From Alphaproteobacteria bacterium UBA6411 (GTDB taxonomy: Bacteria; Pseudomonadota; Alphaproteobacteria; CAAGCB01; CAG-977): a DNA stretch of 18,400 bases. This document shows, piece by piece, positions 6,887 through 14,122 of this stretch. The stretch spans positions 16,980 through 35,379 of the forward strand of contig DJPN01000032.1 of NCBI GenBank assembly GCA_002438565.1. The letters are read 5' to 3'. The notes beneath the pieces are model-generated. The model searched no databases and was not told the DNA's origin. It worked only from the letters and a program-made list of their open reading frames with translations. The position numbers and the translations under genes are program-made. Each line of letters starts with the position of its first letter. Position 1 is the stretch's first letter.

Positions 6887-6996
6887 CGATTTTAACGGCC
6901 GATTGGTTCGTCAGCTGTGATACTCGGTTTTCGTGTACCGTTTGTACACGTCAAACCTGCGTTTCTCGCTTCCTGCCACTCGACTCGTTAAAATCG
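6887..6996. repeat. Large nested palindrome downstream of pit
   Basis: CGATTTTAACG (6887-6897) is matched exactly by its inverse CGTTAAAATCG (6986-6996), with weaker pairing continuing inward. At the centre is CGTGTAC-CGTTT-GTACACG (6932-6950), extended by GGTTT/AAACC. It begins 5 bp after the pit stop and could fold as one long hairpin of about 110 nt. It lacks a classic T tract directly after the stem. It may act as a 3'-end stabiliser or be a palindromic repeat element. It is the first part of the 473-bp gene-free stretch 6882-7354. Confidence 0.6.
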
Positions 6997-7013
6997 GTTT
7001 TAGGATAAGATTT

Positions 7014-7030
7014 CCCCGTGCGGGCAGCAC
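7014..7030 (-). repeat. 17-bp motif shared in inverted orientation with 14094-14110
   Basis: CCCCGTGCGGGCAGCAC here is the exact reverse complement of GTGCTGCCCGCACGGGG at 14094-14110, beside another copy of the same palindromic element family. A diverged form, TTTCCCCTTACGGGCA, closes copy 2 near 7251-7266. It probably marks the edge of the repeat element. Confidence 0.65.
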
Positions 7031-7041
7031 CTCCGATTTTC

Positions 7042-7112
7042 TGCAGGTATTGGTACGAGTGCCAACCAATCACAGGATTGCCACGCCCCTGCGGGGCTCG
7101 CAAGTTCGATTC
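7042..7112 (+). repeat. Dispersed palindromic element, copy 1 (left arm missing)
   Basis: Starts at CTGCAGGTATTGG and keeps the small central hairpin TTGGTAC-GA-GTGCCAA and the right arm CACAGGATTGCCACG...GGCTCGCAAGTTCGA. It aligns with copy 2 (7143-7247) and copy 3 (14123-14218), but the left arm is absent, so it is a partial copy. No protein is encoded. Confidence 0.6.
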
Positions 7113-7142
7113 TTGTTGTTTTATTGAAAATAAACCAAGAAT

Positions 7143-7247
7143 CGCAACTGCGAACGAAGTGAAGCAGTCCCGTGCAGGATTGGCACTTGTGCAAACTTAT
7201 CGCGGGATTGCCGCGTCGCGACTTCGTCGCTCCTCGCAAGTTCGAGT
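7143..7247 (+). repeat. Dispersed palindromic element, copy 2 (complete)
   Basis: The left arm AACTGCGAACGAAGTGAAGC pairs imperfectly with the inverse of the right arm, GCGACTTCGTCGCTCCTCGC followed by AAGTT. Between them lies the conserved apex TTGGCAC-TT-GTGCAAA. The arms begin and end in the GCGAG/CTCGC-type sequence common to many bacterial palindromic repeats. It occupies the DNA directly upstream of the first HExxH gene, and an open frame running through it is fortuitous. Confidence 0.7.
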
Positions 7248-7293
7248 CCTTTCCCCTTACGGGCAATAGTGGACAAAAATTCGGACAAAAGAC

Positions 7294-7321
7294 TTGTAAA
7301 AATTCGGCAATATGGTATCGT
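7294..7321 (+). promoter_or_regulatory. Candidate promoter of the HExxH gene pair
   Basis: TTGTAA (7294-7299) is separated by 16 bp from TATCGT (7316-7321), which is preceded by TGG, giving an extended -10 (TGGTATCGT). A 10-bp direct repeat, AAAAATTCGG (7275-7284 and 7298-7307, 23 bp apart), brackets the -35 and could be a regulator site. Confidence 0.4.
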
Positions 7322-7354
7322 AAAGGAAAATCGATTCTTGGGAAAGAGAATGTT

Positions 7355-8347
7355 ATGTCCAAATCCTTGGCTGACTTTATGGATGCGTCCGTGAAAGCAT
7401 ACACCTGCGGGCGTGATGCGCAGGAAACCATGGGAACGCTGCAAAAGGCTTTTGTCGCTTCCTCCAAACGCAAAGCGGGCAAGGAAAAGGAGATTTTCGC
7501 CGCCGTTCTGGAACCCGTGATGAAAACCGTGCGCGGTCGCGAAACCATGGAAACTTTGGCGGATTTGGGATACAAATTTCAATTTGAAGTCGGCAATTTC
7601 GGTGGTATGTGTTGCAGTTCCGAAAAAACGATTTTGCTGAATCCGAATTACAACAACGAATTTTTGTCGCATGTTTTGGTACACGAAGGCCGCCATGCCA
7701 TTCAGTATTCGCGCGCGCCGGAAAATGCGCCGGAATTCGAGGAAACCAAAGTCGCCGATATGTTCCGTATGCGCCAAGCGATCGAAGCTGACGCCTGTGC
7801 GCATCAATCCGCTTTTGTTTATGAATGTAAAACCGTTGCGCCGGAAGTGTACAAAAACTTTAAGGCGGCGGACTATCCCATGCTGACCGCTTATGAAAAG
7901 GAAATGGAAAAATCGGGCGATGAAAAGAAAGCCATGCGGGTCAGTTTTGAAGCGTGGTACGATTACAAGTATTTTCGCGATTTTTACGACAACTATCACA
8001 AGGAAGCCATGAAAAACGTGGCGAATTTCGGCAAAAAGGAAAAAAATCCGGCGTTCTTTTCCAAAGACTATCCCGTCAAGGATGTCGTCAGTATGTGCGT
8101 GTATCAGGGCAAGCCTTATATGACGGCGGAGTTTTTGAACGGCGACAAAGCGTATTCCGTTCCCAAAAAAGATGCGAAAGAAATCAAAGCCGCTTTGGCG
8201 GCTTATGTCAAAGCCGTGCCGAACGCCAAGCTTGACACATCGATTGACACAATGGCTTTGCGCGACGGGACAATGCACATTGTCAAATCTGCAAACCGTC
8301 AGTCGAATGCGGTCGCGGCGGCTTTGAATCAAAGCAAAGGACGCTGA
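7355..8347 (+). CDS. HExxH putative metallopeptidase (DUF6782-like), first paralogue
   Basis: This 330-aa protein has HEGRH at 110-114 (an HExxH zinc site) and a conserved acidic block IEADACAHQSAFVYEC at 143-158 whose E144 could be the third ligand, as in gluzincin-type peptidases. A beta strand KTILLNP precedes the helix. The C-terminal half has a repeated family pattern (WYDYKYFRDFYDNY, NPAFFSKDYPVKDVV, YQGKPYMTAEFLN). No signal peptide or membrane span is visible. The start at 7355 is chosen because it aligns with the downstream paralogue and has GGAAAGAGA just upstream; the longer frame from 7172 reads through a palindromic repeat. The stop is one base before the next gene, so they are an operon. 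The DUF6782 name is from memory of a similar family, and activity is unproven. Confidence 0.75.
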   Translation: MSKSLADFMDASVKAYTCGRDAQETMGTLQKAFVASSKRKAGKEKEIFAAVLEPVMKTVRGRETMETLADLGYKFQFEVGNFGGMCCSSEKTILLNPNYNNEFLSHVLVHEGRHAIQYSRAPENAPEFEETKVADMFRMRQAIEADACAHQSAFVYECKTVAPEVYKNFKAADYPMLTAYEKEMEKSGDEKKAMRVSFEAWYDYKYFRDFYDNYHKEAMKNVANFGKKEKNPAFFSKDYPVKDVVSMCVYQGKPYMTAEFLNGDKAYSVPKKDAKEIKAALAAYVKAVPNAKLDTSIDTMALRDGTMHIVKSANRQSNAVAAALNQSKGR

Positions 8348-8348
8348 A

Positions 8349-9350
8349 ATGTTGGATTCGGTGAAAAAATTTTTGCAAAAACCCTTTAAAAAGTATGCTT
8401 GCGGGGAAAAGGCGCGGCAGGCGCAAAAAACTTTGCAAAACACATTCACCGCATCATCCGCAAAATCCGCCGCGGATGAAAAGCGGCTGTTGGGCGATGT
8501 TTTGGAAACGCTGAACAAAACGGACAGCGGGCGCGAAACGTTGGAAAATCTGTCGGATTTGGGCTACAAAATCAAATTTCAGAATTTGGGCAAGCAATTC
8601 GGCGGATACTGCAATTACGACGACCGTGTTATCGTGCTGAATCCGACGCGTTCCAAAAACTTTTTGGCGGTTGCCGTCGTGCACGAAGGACGGCACGGGA
8701 TTCAGTTCGCTTCGGAAAAGAAAAACGCGCCGATTTTCGAACAAACGCGCGTCGCCGACATGTATAGAATGCGCAAAGCGATAGAGGCTGATGCCTGCGC
8801 GCATCAGTCCGCTTTCGCTTACGAATGCAAAGACATCGCCCCCGAAGTGTACGCAGAACAAAAGCGGGATTATCCGATGCTGACGACGTATGAAACGGAA
8901 TTGGACAAGACGGGCGACAAACGGAAAGCCATGCAGGCGGCGTTCAAATCGTGGTACGATTTTCCGTATTACCGCGATTTGTACGACGAATACTACAAGG
9001 ACAACGGCATTAAAGCCATGGCGGAAATCGGCAAACAGCAAAACAATCCGACGTTTTTTTCCAAAGAATACCCCGTCAAGGACGTTGTCGGTTTGTGCGT
9101 GTTTCAAGGCAAGCCGTACATGACGGCGGAGTATCTGAATTCCGACAAACCGAACGCGCTGACCGCCAAAGCCAAACGAGAAATCAAGGCTGTTTTGGCG
9201 GATTACGCAAACGCTGTTCCGGGGGCGAAATTGGATACGTCAATCAACAAAATGGCGACGCGCGACAAGGACGGGAAAATCATGGAACCCGCAAAAATGC
9301 AAGTCAATAAAGCAGTCGCCTCAAAGTTTTTTTTAGGGCGTACCCGTTAG
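8349..9350 (+). CDS. HExxH putative metallopeptidase (DUF6782-like), second paralogue
   Basis: This 333-aa protein is a clear tandem paralogue of its upstream neighbour. It shares HEGRH (112-116), IEADACAHQSAF (145-156), SWYDFPYYRDLYDEYY, NPTFFSKEYPVKDVV and FQGKPYMTAEYLN almost block for block, while the first 60 residues and the C-terminal 60 have diverged more. Its predicted zinc ligands H112, H116 and E146 are intact. It starts one base after the upstream stop. Its own stop overlaps by 3 bp the stop of the convergent mscS gene, with no terminator between them. Function is unknown; an intracellular or exported protease is possible. Confidence 0.75.
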   Translation: MLDSVKKFLQKPFKKYACGEKARQAQKTLQNTFTASSAKSAADEKRLLGDVLETLNKTDSGRETLENLSDLGYKIKFQNLGKQFGGYCNYDDRVIVLNPTRSKNFLAVAVVHEGRHGIQFASEKKNAPIFEQTRVADMYRMRKAIEADACAHQSAFAYECKDIAPEVYAEQKRDYPMLTTYETELDKTGDKRKAMQAAFKSWYDFPYYRDLYDEYYKDNGIKAMAEIGKQQNNPTFFSKEYPVKDVVGLCVFQGKPYMTAEYLNSDKPNALTAKAKREIKAVLADYANAVPGAKLDTSINKMATRDKDGKIMEPAKMQVNKAVASKFFLGRTR

Positions 9351-10249
9351 TCTTTTTGGACTTGGACGACTCTTTGCGGAAAAGGGATGTCGATTCCGTT
9401 TTCCGCAAAAGCCTGCTGCAGGCGAATCATCAAATCGCTTTTGACATACGACCGTTCCAAGATATTGCCCAAATAGCAGCGCAAGCGGATGTTTATCGCG
9501 CTGTCGGCGAACTCCGTTACAATGGCGGACGGGGCGGGATCGGTCAAAACGCGCGGGTCGCTTTTCGCAATGTCAAGCGCGGTTTTAAGAACTTTGTTCA
9601 AATCGGAATCGTACCCGACGCCGACGTCAATGGCAATGCGCCCGCCCGCGTCGGTCAGCGTCCAGTTGATCAGCTGTCCCGAAATGATGTCCGCGTTCGG
9701 AATGATGACGATGGCGCGGTCGAACGTTTCCAGTTCGGTGGAACGGATGTTGATTTTGTAAACAATGCCTTCTTTGTCGTTGACGACAATCCAGTCGCCG
9801 ATGCGGAACGGGCGTTCAAACATAATCAAAATGCCCGATATGAAATTGTTGACGATGTGCTGCAGTCCGAAGCCCAAGCCGACCGACAACGCGCTGACCA
9901 GCAGTCCCAAACTGCGCAGGTTGACGCCGAACACGGACAGCCCGACCAACATGGCGACAAGCACGGAAATATAACTTAAAGCGGCCGTTAAAGACTCTTG
10001 CGACGACGGACGCAGTTTCAAGCGGTTCAAAATTTTCGGCACGAGCCAGCCGCGGAACAGGCGCAGCAGATACAAAATCGCCAGAAACATCAAAACGGCA
10101 AGGACGGCTTGCCGCGCGGGCGCGCCGAACGATTTGACATAGCCGCGGAAATCCGTCCACAACGCTTTGTCAGTAAAGCAGTACACCAAAAACAAAACGA
10201 CAATCAAGGGCAGGGTGAACCGCTTGATAAACCTGTATAGTCCGCGCAT
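9347..10249 (-). CDS. MscS-family small-conductance mechanosensitive channel
   Basis: This 300-aa inner-membrane protein should open on hypo-osmotic shock to release solutes. After two N-terminal spans (about 12-26 and 47-64) comes the family core at about 90-155: a third span, then the pore helix LGLLVSALSVGLGFGLQHIV, then NNFISGILIMFERPFRIGDWI, the most conserved MscS stretch. The cytosolic beta domain follows (VYKINIRSTELETFDRAIVIIPN). I chose the ATG at 10249 because AAGGAA lies 6 bp upstream. Longer readings from an ATG at 10266 or a TTG at 10303 lack a ribosome site, and the TTG frame runs through the hairpin at 10268-10286. It follows ruvX on the same strand. Confidence 0.88.
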   Translation of the reverse strand: MRGLYRFIKRFTLPLIVVLFLVYCFTDKALWTDFRGYVKSFGAPARQAVLAVLMFLAILYLLRLFRGWLVPKILNRLKLRPSSQESLTAALSYISVLVAMLVGLSVFGVNLRSLGLLVSALSVGLGFGLQHIVNNFISGILIMFERPFRIGDWIVVNDKEGIVYKINIRSTELETFDRAIVIIPNADIISGQLINWTLTDAGGRIAIDVGVGYDSDLNKVLKTALDIAKSDPRVLTDPAPSAIVTEFADSAINIRLRCYLGNILERSYVKSDLMIRLQQAFAENGIDIPFPQRVVQVQKD

Positions 10250-10267
10250 TTTCGATTCCTTGTTCAT

Positions 10268-10290
10268 AAAAGCCAGAATGGCTTTTTTTT
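10268..10290 (+). terminator. Hairpin with T tract between ruvX and mscS (plus-strand terminator)
   Basis: AAAAGCCA (10268-10275), loop GAA, TGGCTTTT (10279-10286), and Ts continuing to 10290. On the plus strand this is a short intrinsic terminator with eight Ts. On the minus strand, in the gene direction, the Ts belong to the stem only, so it is a weak barrier between ruvX and mscS. Its plus orientation would stop antisense read-through coming from the HExxH operon across mscS. Confidence 0.45.
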
Positions 10291-10308
10291 GCGGCGGGAA
10301 CAAGACGG

Positions 10309-10809
10309 CTAAACGGCTATCCTGTCCAAAAACGTTTGCAGAATGAACGCCGCCGCGCCCGCGTCCAGTTTTTCCTTGCGTTTCTTGCGGCTCATGTCGT
10401 AAGCGTCAATCATCGTGCGTTCGACGGCGGAGGAGGAGTAGCGTTCGTCTTGGAAATAAACGTGTTTGCCGAACGCGTCGGCGATTTTTTGCGCCTGTTC
10501 CAAAGTGTATTGCGCCTGCGAGCCGAGCGTTCCGTCCGTTTGCAGAGGCAGGCCCGACACGAACGCGCCGATGTCGCGGCCTTTCAGCTGTTGCGCAATG
10601 CAGTCCAAATCGTATTGAAAGCTTTTGCGGAAAACGGTTTTCAACGGCGTCGCCGTCATCCACAGCGTATCGGACACCGCCAGTCCGACGGTTTTCGTGC
10701 CGATGTCCAGACCGACCAGCGACGTGCCGCGTTTGACCGCGTTTTGAAATTCAATCAAAGAAAAAACGGGAATGTTCTTGCCGTCCGTCATCGTAAATGA
10801 TACTTTCAT
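10309..10809 (-). CDS. ruvX: Putative Holliday junction resolvase RuvX / pre-16S rRNA nuclease (YqgF)
   Basis: This 166-aa cytoplasmic RNase H-fold nuclease is implicated in 16S rRNA 5' maturation and possibly in Holliday junction resolution. Family motifs are all present: GLDIGTKTVGLAVSD (acid at about residue 35), VSGLPLQTDGT, the DER block in FQDERYSSSAVERTM, and DAGAAAFILQTFLD near the C-terminus. The roughly 25-residue N-terminal lead and MTATPLKTVFRKSF after the first motif fit alphaproteobacterial members, which are longer than E. coli YqgF (138 aa). The start is uncertain: TTG at 10812, ATG at 10809 and ATG at 10788 all lack a Shine-Dalgarno sequence. With the -10-like box only about 15 bp upstream, a leaderless or near-leaderless mRNA is possible. 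It is divergent from gatC. Confidence 0.88.
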   Translation of the reverse strand: MKVSFTMTDGKNIPVFSLIEFQNAVKRGTSLVGLDIGTKTVGLAVSDTLWMTATPLKTVFRKSFQYDLDCIAQQLKGRDIGAFVSGLPLQTDGTLGSQAQYTLEQAQKIADAFGKHVYFQDERYSSSAVERTMIDAYDMSRKKRKEKLDAGAAAFILQTFLDRIAV

Positions 10810-10821
10810 CAAAGTTGTTTT

Positions 10822-10830
10822 TTTATACTA
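10822..10830. promoter_or_regulatory. Overlapping divergent -10 boxes for ruvX and gatCAB
   Basis: The plus strand holds TATACT (10824-10829), and the minus strand of the same bases holds TAGTAT (10825-10830) and TATAAA (10822-10827). The 41-bp gap between the two start codons must hold both promoters. No convincing -35 was found for either, so the exact boxes are tentative. Confidence 0.35.
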
Positions 10831-10850
10831 ATACAGGAGCAAGTACACCT

Positions 10851-11141
10851 ATGTCAATCGACAGGGATATGGTCAAGCGGTTGGGAATCTTGTCGCGTTT
10901 GCGGATTCCCGACGAAAACATGGACGAAATGGTCGGGGAACTGACCAAGATTCTGGGCTGGGTCGACCAGTTGAAAGACGTCAACACGGACGACGTTTTG
11001 CCGATGAATTCGGTGGTTGACGACATGGCTTTGCGCGAACGCGAAGACGTGATTACCGACGGCGGGATTCGCGACGACATTCTGGCAAACGCCCCCGATC
11101 AGATGGACGGCTATTTCCTGGTTCCCAAAGTGGTGGAGTAA
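10851..11141 (+). CDS. gatC: Asp-tRNA(Asn)/Glu-tRNA(Gln) amidotransferase subunit C
   Basis: This 96-aa subunit wraps around GatA and stabilises the GatCAB complex. It has the usual GatC opening (MSIDRDMVKRLGILSRLRIP), a helical LTKILGWVDQLKDVNTDDV segment and the C-terminal motif REREDVITDGGIRDDILANAP, where family members have LREDxVxxG and xxILxNAP. I start at 10851 because the domain begins there and AGGAG lies 11 bp upstream. The longer frame from 10797 would include the promoter region. It is the first gene of gatC-gatA-gatB, with a 3-bp gap to gatA. Confidence 0.93.
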   Translation: MSIDRDMVKRLGILSRLRIPDENMDEMVGELTKILGWVDQLKDVNTDDVLPMNSVVDDMALREREDVITDGGIRDDILANAPDQMDGYFLVPKVVE

Positions 11142-11144
11142 ACG

Positions 11145-12638
11145 ATGACCGACTTAGTTGAATTGACAGTCGCCGAAGCCTTGGACGGCTTGGCAAAAAA
11201 AGAGTTTTCCGCGGTGGAACTGACGCAGGCTCACTTGGACGAAATGGCGAAAGCGCGCGATTTGAACGCGTATGTCATCGAAACGCCCGATGTGGCTTTG
11301 GAACGGGCAAAACGTTCCGACGACCGCCGCGCCAAAGGTGAAAAAATCGGCAAAATGGAGGGGATTCCCGTCGGGATGAAAGACCTCTATTGCACCAAAG
11401 GCGTTCGCACGACCGCGTGTTCGCACATTTTGGACGGCTTTGTGCCGCCTTATGAATCGACCGTTTCCCAAAAATTGGAAGACGAGGGTTCCGTCATGCT
11501 GGGCAAAACCAATATGGACGAATTCGCAATGGGCACGGCGAACCTGACCAGTTATTACGGCGCGGTGCGCAACCCGTACAAAGACAAAACCAACCCCGAC
11601 AAATTCCTTATCCCCGGCGGGTCGTCGGGCGGTTCGGCGGCGGCTGTCGCGGCCGGGCTGTGCATGGCGGCGACGGGGTCGGATACGGGCGGTTCAATCC
11701 GCACGCCGGCGTCGTTCTGCGGCATTGTCGGATGCAAGCCGACGTACGGCCGCTGCTCGCGTTGGGGCATGGTGGCGTTCGCGTCGTCGCTGGACCAAGC
11801 GGGAACGATGACCCGCACGGTGCGCGACACGGCGATTATGCTGGGTTCCATGGCGGGTTTTGACGCCAAGGATTCAACGTCTTTGGACATTCCCGTTCCC
11901 GATTACACGAAAGCTTTGACGGGTGATGTCAAAGGCTTGCGCATCGGTATTCCCCGCGAATACAATCCCGACAAAGGCTTGAACGCCGACGTTCGCCATG
12001 TTTGGGAAAAAACGGCGCAGAAACTGCGTGAAGCGGGGGCGGAAATCGTCGATATTTCCCTGCCGTCCACACAGTACGCTTTGCCGACCTACTATCTGAT
12101 TGCGCCCGCGGAAGCGTCGTCGAACCTTGCCCGCTACGACGGGGTGAAGTACGGTTTGCGCGTCGACGGCAAGTCTTTGGACGAAATGTACACGAACACC
12201 CGCACCGAGGGCTTTGGCAAGGAAGTCAAGCGCCGCATTATGATCGGCACCTGCATTCTGCTGGAGGGCTACTACGAAACCTGCTATCTGAAAGCGCAGA
12301 AAGTCCGCCGCTTGCTGTGCCGCGAATTTGCGGAGGCGTACAAACAGGTCGACGTGATTTTGGCGCCCGCCGCGCCCGAAACGGCGTTCGGCAAGGACGA
12401 CGACAGCACGAGCGATGCTTTGAAAATGCAGCTGTACGACGTGTTCACGGTTCCGTCGTCTTTGGCGGGGTTGCCGTCGGTTTGCGTTCCCGCGGGAACG
12501 TCCGAAGTCAACGGATTGCCCATCGGCTTGCAGGTCATCGGCAACAGTTTTGAAGAAGAAAAGATTTTGCGCGTCGCCGACGTAATCGAATCCATGGCAG
12601 GCATGCCGATTCGTCCTTTGCGCGTGGGAGGAAAATAA
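11145..12638 (+). CDS. gatA: Asp-tRNA(Asn)/Glu-tRNA(Gln) amidotransferase subunit A (amidase)
   Basis: This 497-aa amidase-signature enzyme hydrolyses glutamine and channels ammonia to GatB for converting Glu-tRNA(Gln) or Asp-tRNA(Asn) to the amide form. The Ser-cisSer-Lys triad is visible: K79 in GMKDLYCTKG, S160 in PGGSSGGSAAAVAAG, and the nucleophile S184 in GSDTGGSIRTPASFCG. The spacing of 24 residues between the two serines is as known for GatA. Length is normal (about 485-495). GGAG lies about 8 bp upstream of the ATG in the end of gatC. The gap to gatB is one base, so the three are one transcript. Confidence 0.96.
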   Translation: MTDLVELTVAEALDGLAKKEFSAVELTQAHLDEMAKARDLNAYVIETPDVALERAKRSDDRRAKGEKIGKMEGIPVGMKDLYCTKGVRTTACSHILDGFVPPYESTVSQKLEDEGSVMLGKTNMDEFAMGTANLTSYYGAVRNPYKDKTNPDKFLIPGGSSGGSAAAVAAGLCMAATGSDTGGSIRTPASFCGIVGCKPTYGRCSRWGMVAFASSLDQAGTMTRTVRDTAIMLGSMAGFDAKDSTSLDIPVPDYTKALTGDVKGLRIGIPREYNPDKGLNADVRHVWEKTAQKLREAGAEIVDISLPSTQYALPTYYLIAPAEASSNLARYDGVKYGLRVDGKSLDEMYTNTRTEGFGKEVKRRIMIGTCILLEGYYETCYLKAQKVRRLLCREFAEAYKQVDVILAPAAPETAFGKDDDSTSDALKMQLYDVFTVPSSLAGLPSVCVPAGTSEVNGLPIGLQVIGNSFEEEKILRVADVIESMAGMPIRPLRVGGK

Positions 12639-12639
12639 G

Positions 12640-14094
12640 ATGTCGTATATTATCAAAGGCGAAACGGGTGATTGGGAAATTGTGGTCGGGTTGGAAGTCC
12701 ACTGCGAAGTCATTTCCAACGCGAAGCTGTTTTCGGGCGCGGCGACCGCGTTCGGCGCGGAAGCCAACACGCAGGTCAGCTTTGTCGACGCGGGGTTCCC
12801 CGGCATGCTGCCCGTCGTCAACCACAAATGCGTGGAACAGGCGATTAAAACGGGTTTCGGTTTGAACGCGACGATTAACAAAAAATCGATTTTCGCGCGC
12901 AAAAACTACTACTATGCGGATTTGCCGAACGGCTATCAGATTTCGCAGTCCGATCACCCGATTGTTTCCGACGGCTATATCGATGTCGATTTGGAAAACG
13001 GCGAAACGCGCCGCATCGGCATCGAACGTCTGCATCTGGAACAGGATGCGGGCAAGCTGATGCACGACCAGCACCCCAGCAAGTCATTTGTCGACTTGAA
13101 CCGTGCGGGTGTGGCTTTGATGGAAATCGTGTCCCGCCCCGACATCCGTTCCCCCGAAGAAGCGGGCGCGTATTTGCGCAAACTGCGTTCGATTGTGCGC
13201 TATATCGGGTCTTGCGACGGCAATATGGACGAAGGGTCTATGCGCTGTGACGCGAACGTTTCCGTCCGTCACCCCGGCGACCCGCTTGGAACGCGCGCGG
13301 AAATCAAAAACGTGAACTCCATCCGTTTCGTGATGCAGGCGATTGAATACGAAGCCAAACGTCAGGTTGAATTGCTGGAAGAGGGCGGCAGAGTCGTTCA
13401 GGAAACCCGCAAATTCGATTCCGTCAAAGGCATTACCAAAACCATGCGGTCGAAAGAAACGGCAATCGACTACCGCTATTTCTACGACCCCGATTTGATT
13501 CCCCTGCGATTGGACGATGCGTTGATTGAACGTCTGCGCGGCGAAATGCCCGAACTGCCCGACGCGAAAAAAGCGCGTTTTACGGCGGATTACGGCTTGC
13601 CCGCTTACGACGCGGGGCAGCTGGTCGCGGAAAAGGATATTGCCGCTTACTTTGAAGCTGCGGCAAAAGGACATGACGCGAAAAAGGTTGCCAACTACAT
13701 CATGGGCGATTTGTTCGCCGTGCTGAACAAGCTGGGCAAATCCATTGCCGAAAGCCCCGTGAAGCCCGAAAACTTGGGGCGCATGGTCGATTTGATTAAC
13801 GACGGGACGATTTCTTCGCGCATTGCGAAAGACGTTTTCGCCTTTATGGTCGAAGAGGGCAAATCCCCCGACGAAATCGTTGCGGAAAAAGGCTTGAAGC
13901 AGGTCACCGACACGTCCGCCATTGAAAAAATGATTGACGACGTGATTGCCGCCAACCCCGACAAAGTCGCCGAATACAAAGGCGGCAAAGACAAGCTGTT
14001 GGGCTGGTTCGTCGGTCAGACGATGCGCGCTTCACAGGGCAAGGCGAACCCCGCCATGCTCAACCAGCTGGTCAAACAGAAACTGGACGCGTAG
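12640..14094 (+). CDS. gatB: Asp-tRNA(Asn)/Glu-tRNA(Gln) amidotransferase subunit B
   Basis: This 484-aa subunit binds the misacylated tRNA, activates the Glu or Asp side chain with ATP and completes amidation. The conserved GLEVHCE opens the catalytic domain (17-23). The family signature KNYYYADLPNGYQ is at 88-100, and HLEQDAGKLMHD and VDLNRAGVALMEIVSRPD follow. The C-terminal part (about 330-484) is the helical/YqeY-like tail that contacts tRNA. GGGAGG is 8 bp upstream. The stop codon overlaps the first base of a repeat motif at 14094, and no classic terminator follows; the palindromes at 14123-14331 may serve as the 3' end. Confidence 0.96.
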   Translation: MSYIIKGETGDWEIVVGLEVHCEVISNAKLFSGAATAFGAEANTQVSFVDAGFPGMLPVVNHKCVEQAIKTGFGLNATINKKSIFARKNYYYADLPNGYQISQSDHPIVSDGYIDVDLENGETRRIGIERLHLEQDAGKLMHDQHPSKSFVDLNRAGVALMEIVSRPDIRSPEEAGAYLRKLRSIVRYIGSCDGNMDEGSMRCDANVSVRHPGDPLGTRAEIKNVNSIRFVMQAIEYEAKRQVELLEEGGRVVQETRKFDSVKGITKTMRSKETAIDYRYFYDPDLIPLRLDDALIERLRGEMPELPDAKKARFTADYGLPAYDAGQLVAEKDIAAYFEAAAKGHDAKKVANYIMGDLFAVLNKLGKSIAESPVKPENLGRMVDLINDGTISSRIAKDVFAFMVEEGKSPDEIVAEKGLKQVTDTSAIEKMIDDVIAANPDKVAEYKGGKDKLLGWFVGQTMRASQGKANPAMLNQLVKQKLDA

Positions 14095-14110
14095 TGCTGC
14101 CCGCACGGGG
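14094..14110 (+). repeat. 17-bp motif, inverted copy of 7014-7030
   Basis: GTGCTGCCCGCACGGGG starts at the last base of the gatB stop codon and is the exact inverse of the motif at 7014-7030. It is followed by GGAAA-type sequence in both places. It appears to be the outer edge of the palindromic element that follows. It begins the 333-bp gene-free stretch 14095-14427, which is otherwise filled by the repeats listed next. Confidence 0.65.
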
Positions 14111-14122
14111 AAAATAAACGTC

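Noticed and set aside
7090..7125. tRNA-like T arm (GCAAG-TTCGATT-CTTGT)
   Set aside because: No acceptor, D or anticodon arms could be placed around it, and the motif belongs to the right arm of a repeated palindromic element.
7172..7354. Longer N-terminus for the first HExxH protein
   Set aside because: These codons read through a palindromic repeat, lack a ribosome site and have no counterpart in the paralogue, which aligns from 7355.
10250..10303. TTG or upstream ATG start for the MscS channel
   Set aside because: Neither has a ribosome site, and the TTG frame passes through the hairpin with T tract; ATG 10249 has AAGGAA at ideal spacing.
10797..10850. Upstream start for GatC
   Set aside because: The extra residues would be encoded by the divergent promoter region, and the GatC domain begins at 10851 behind AGGAG.
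11874..12902. 342-codon minus-strand open frame across gatA and gatB
   Set aside because: It is a shadow of the two plus-strand genes, with no motif or ribosome site; long antisense frames are common in this codon usage.
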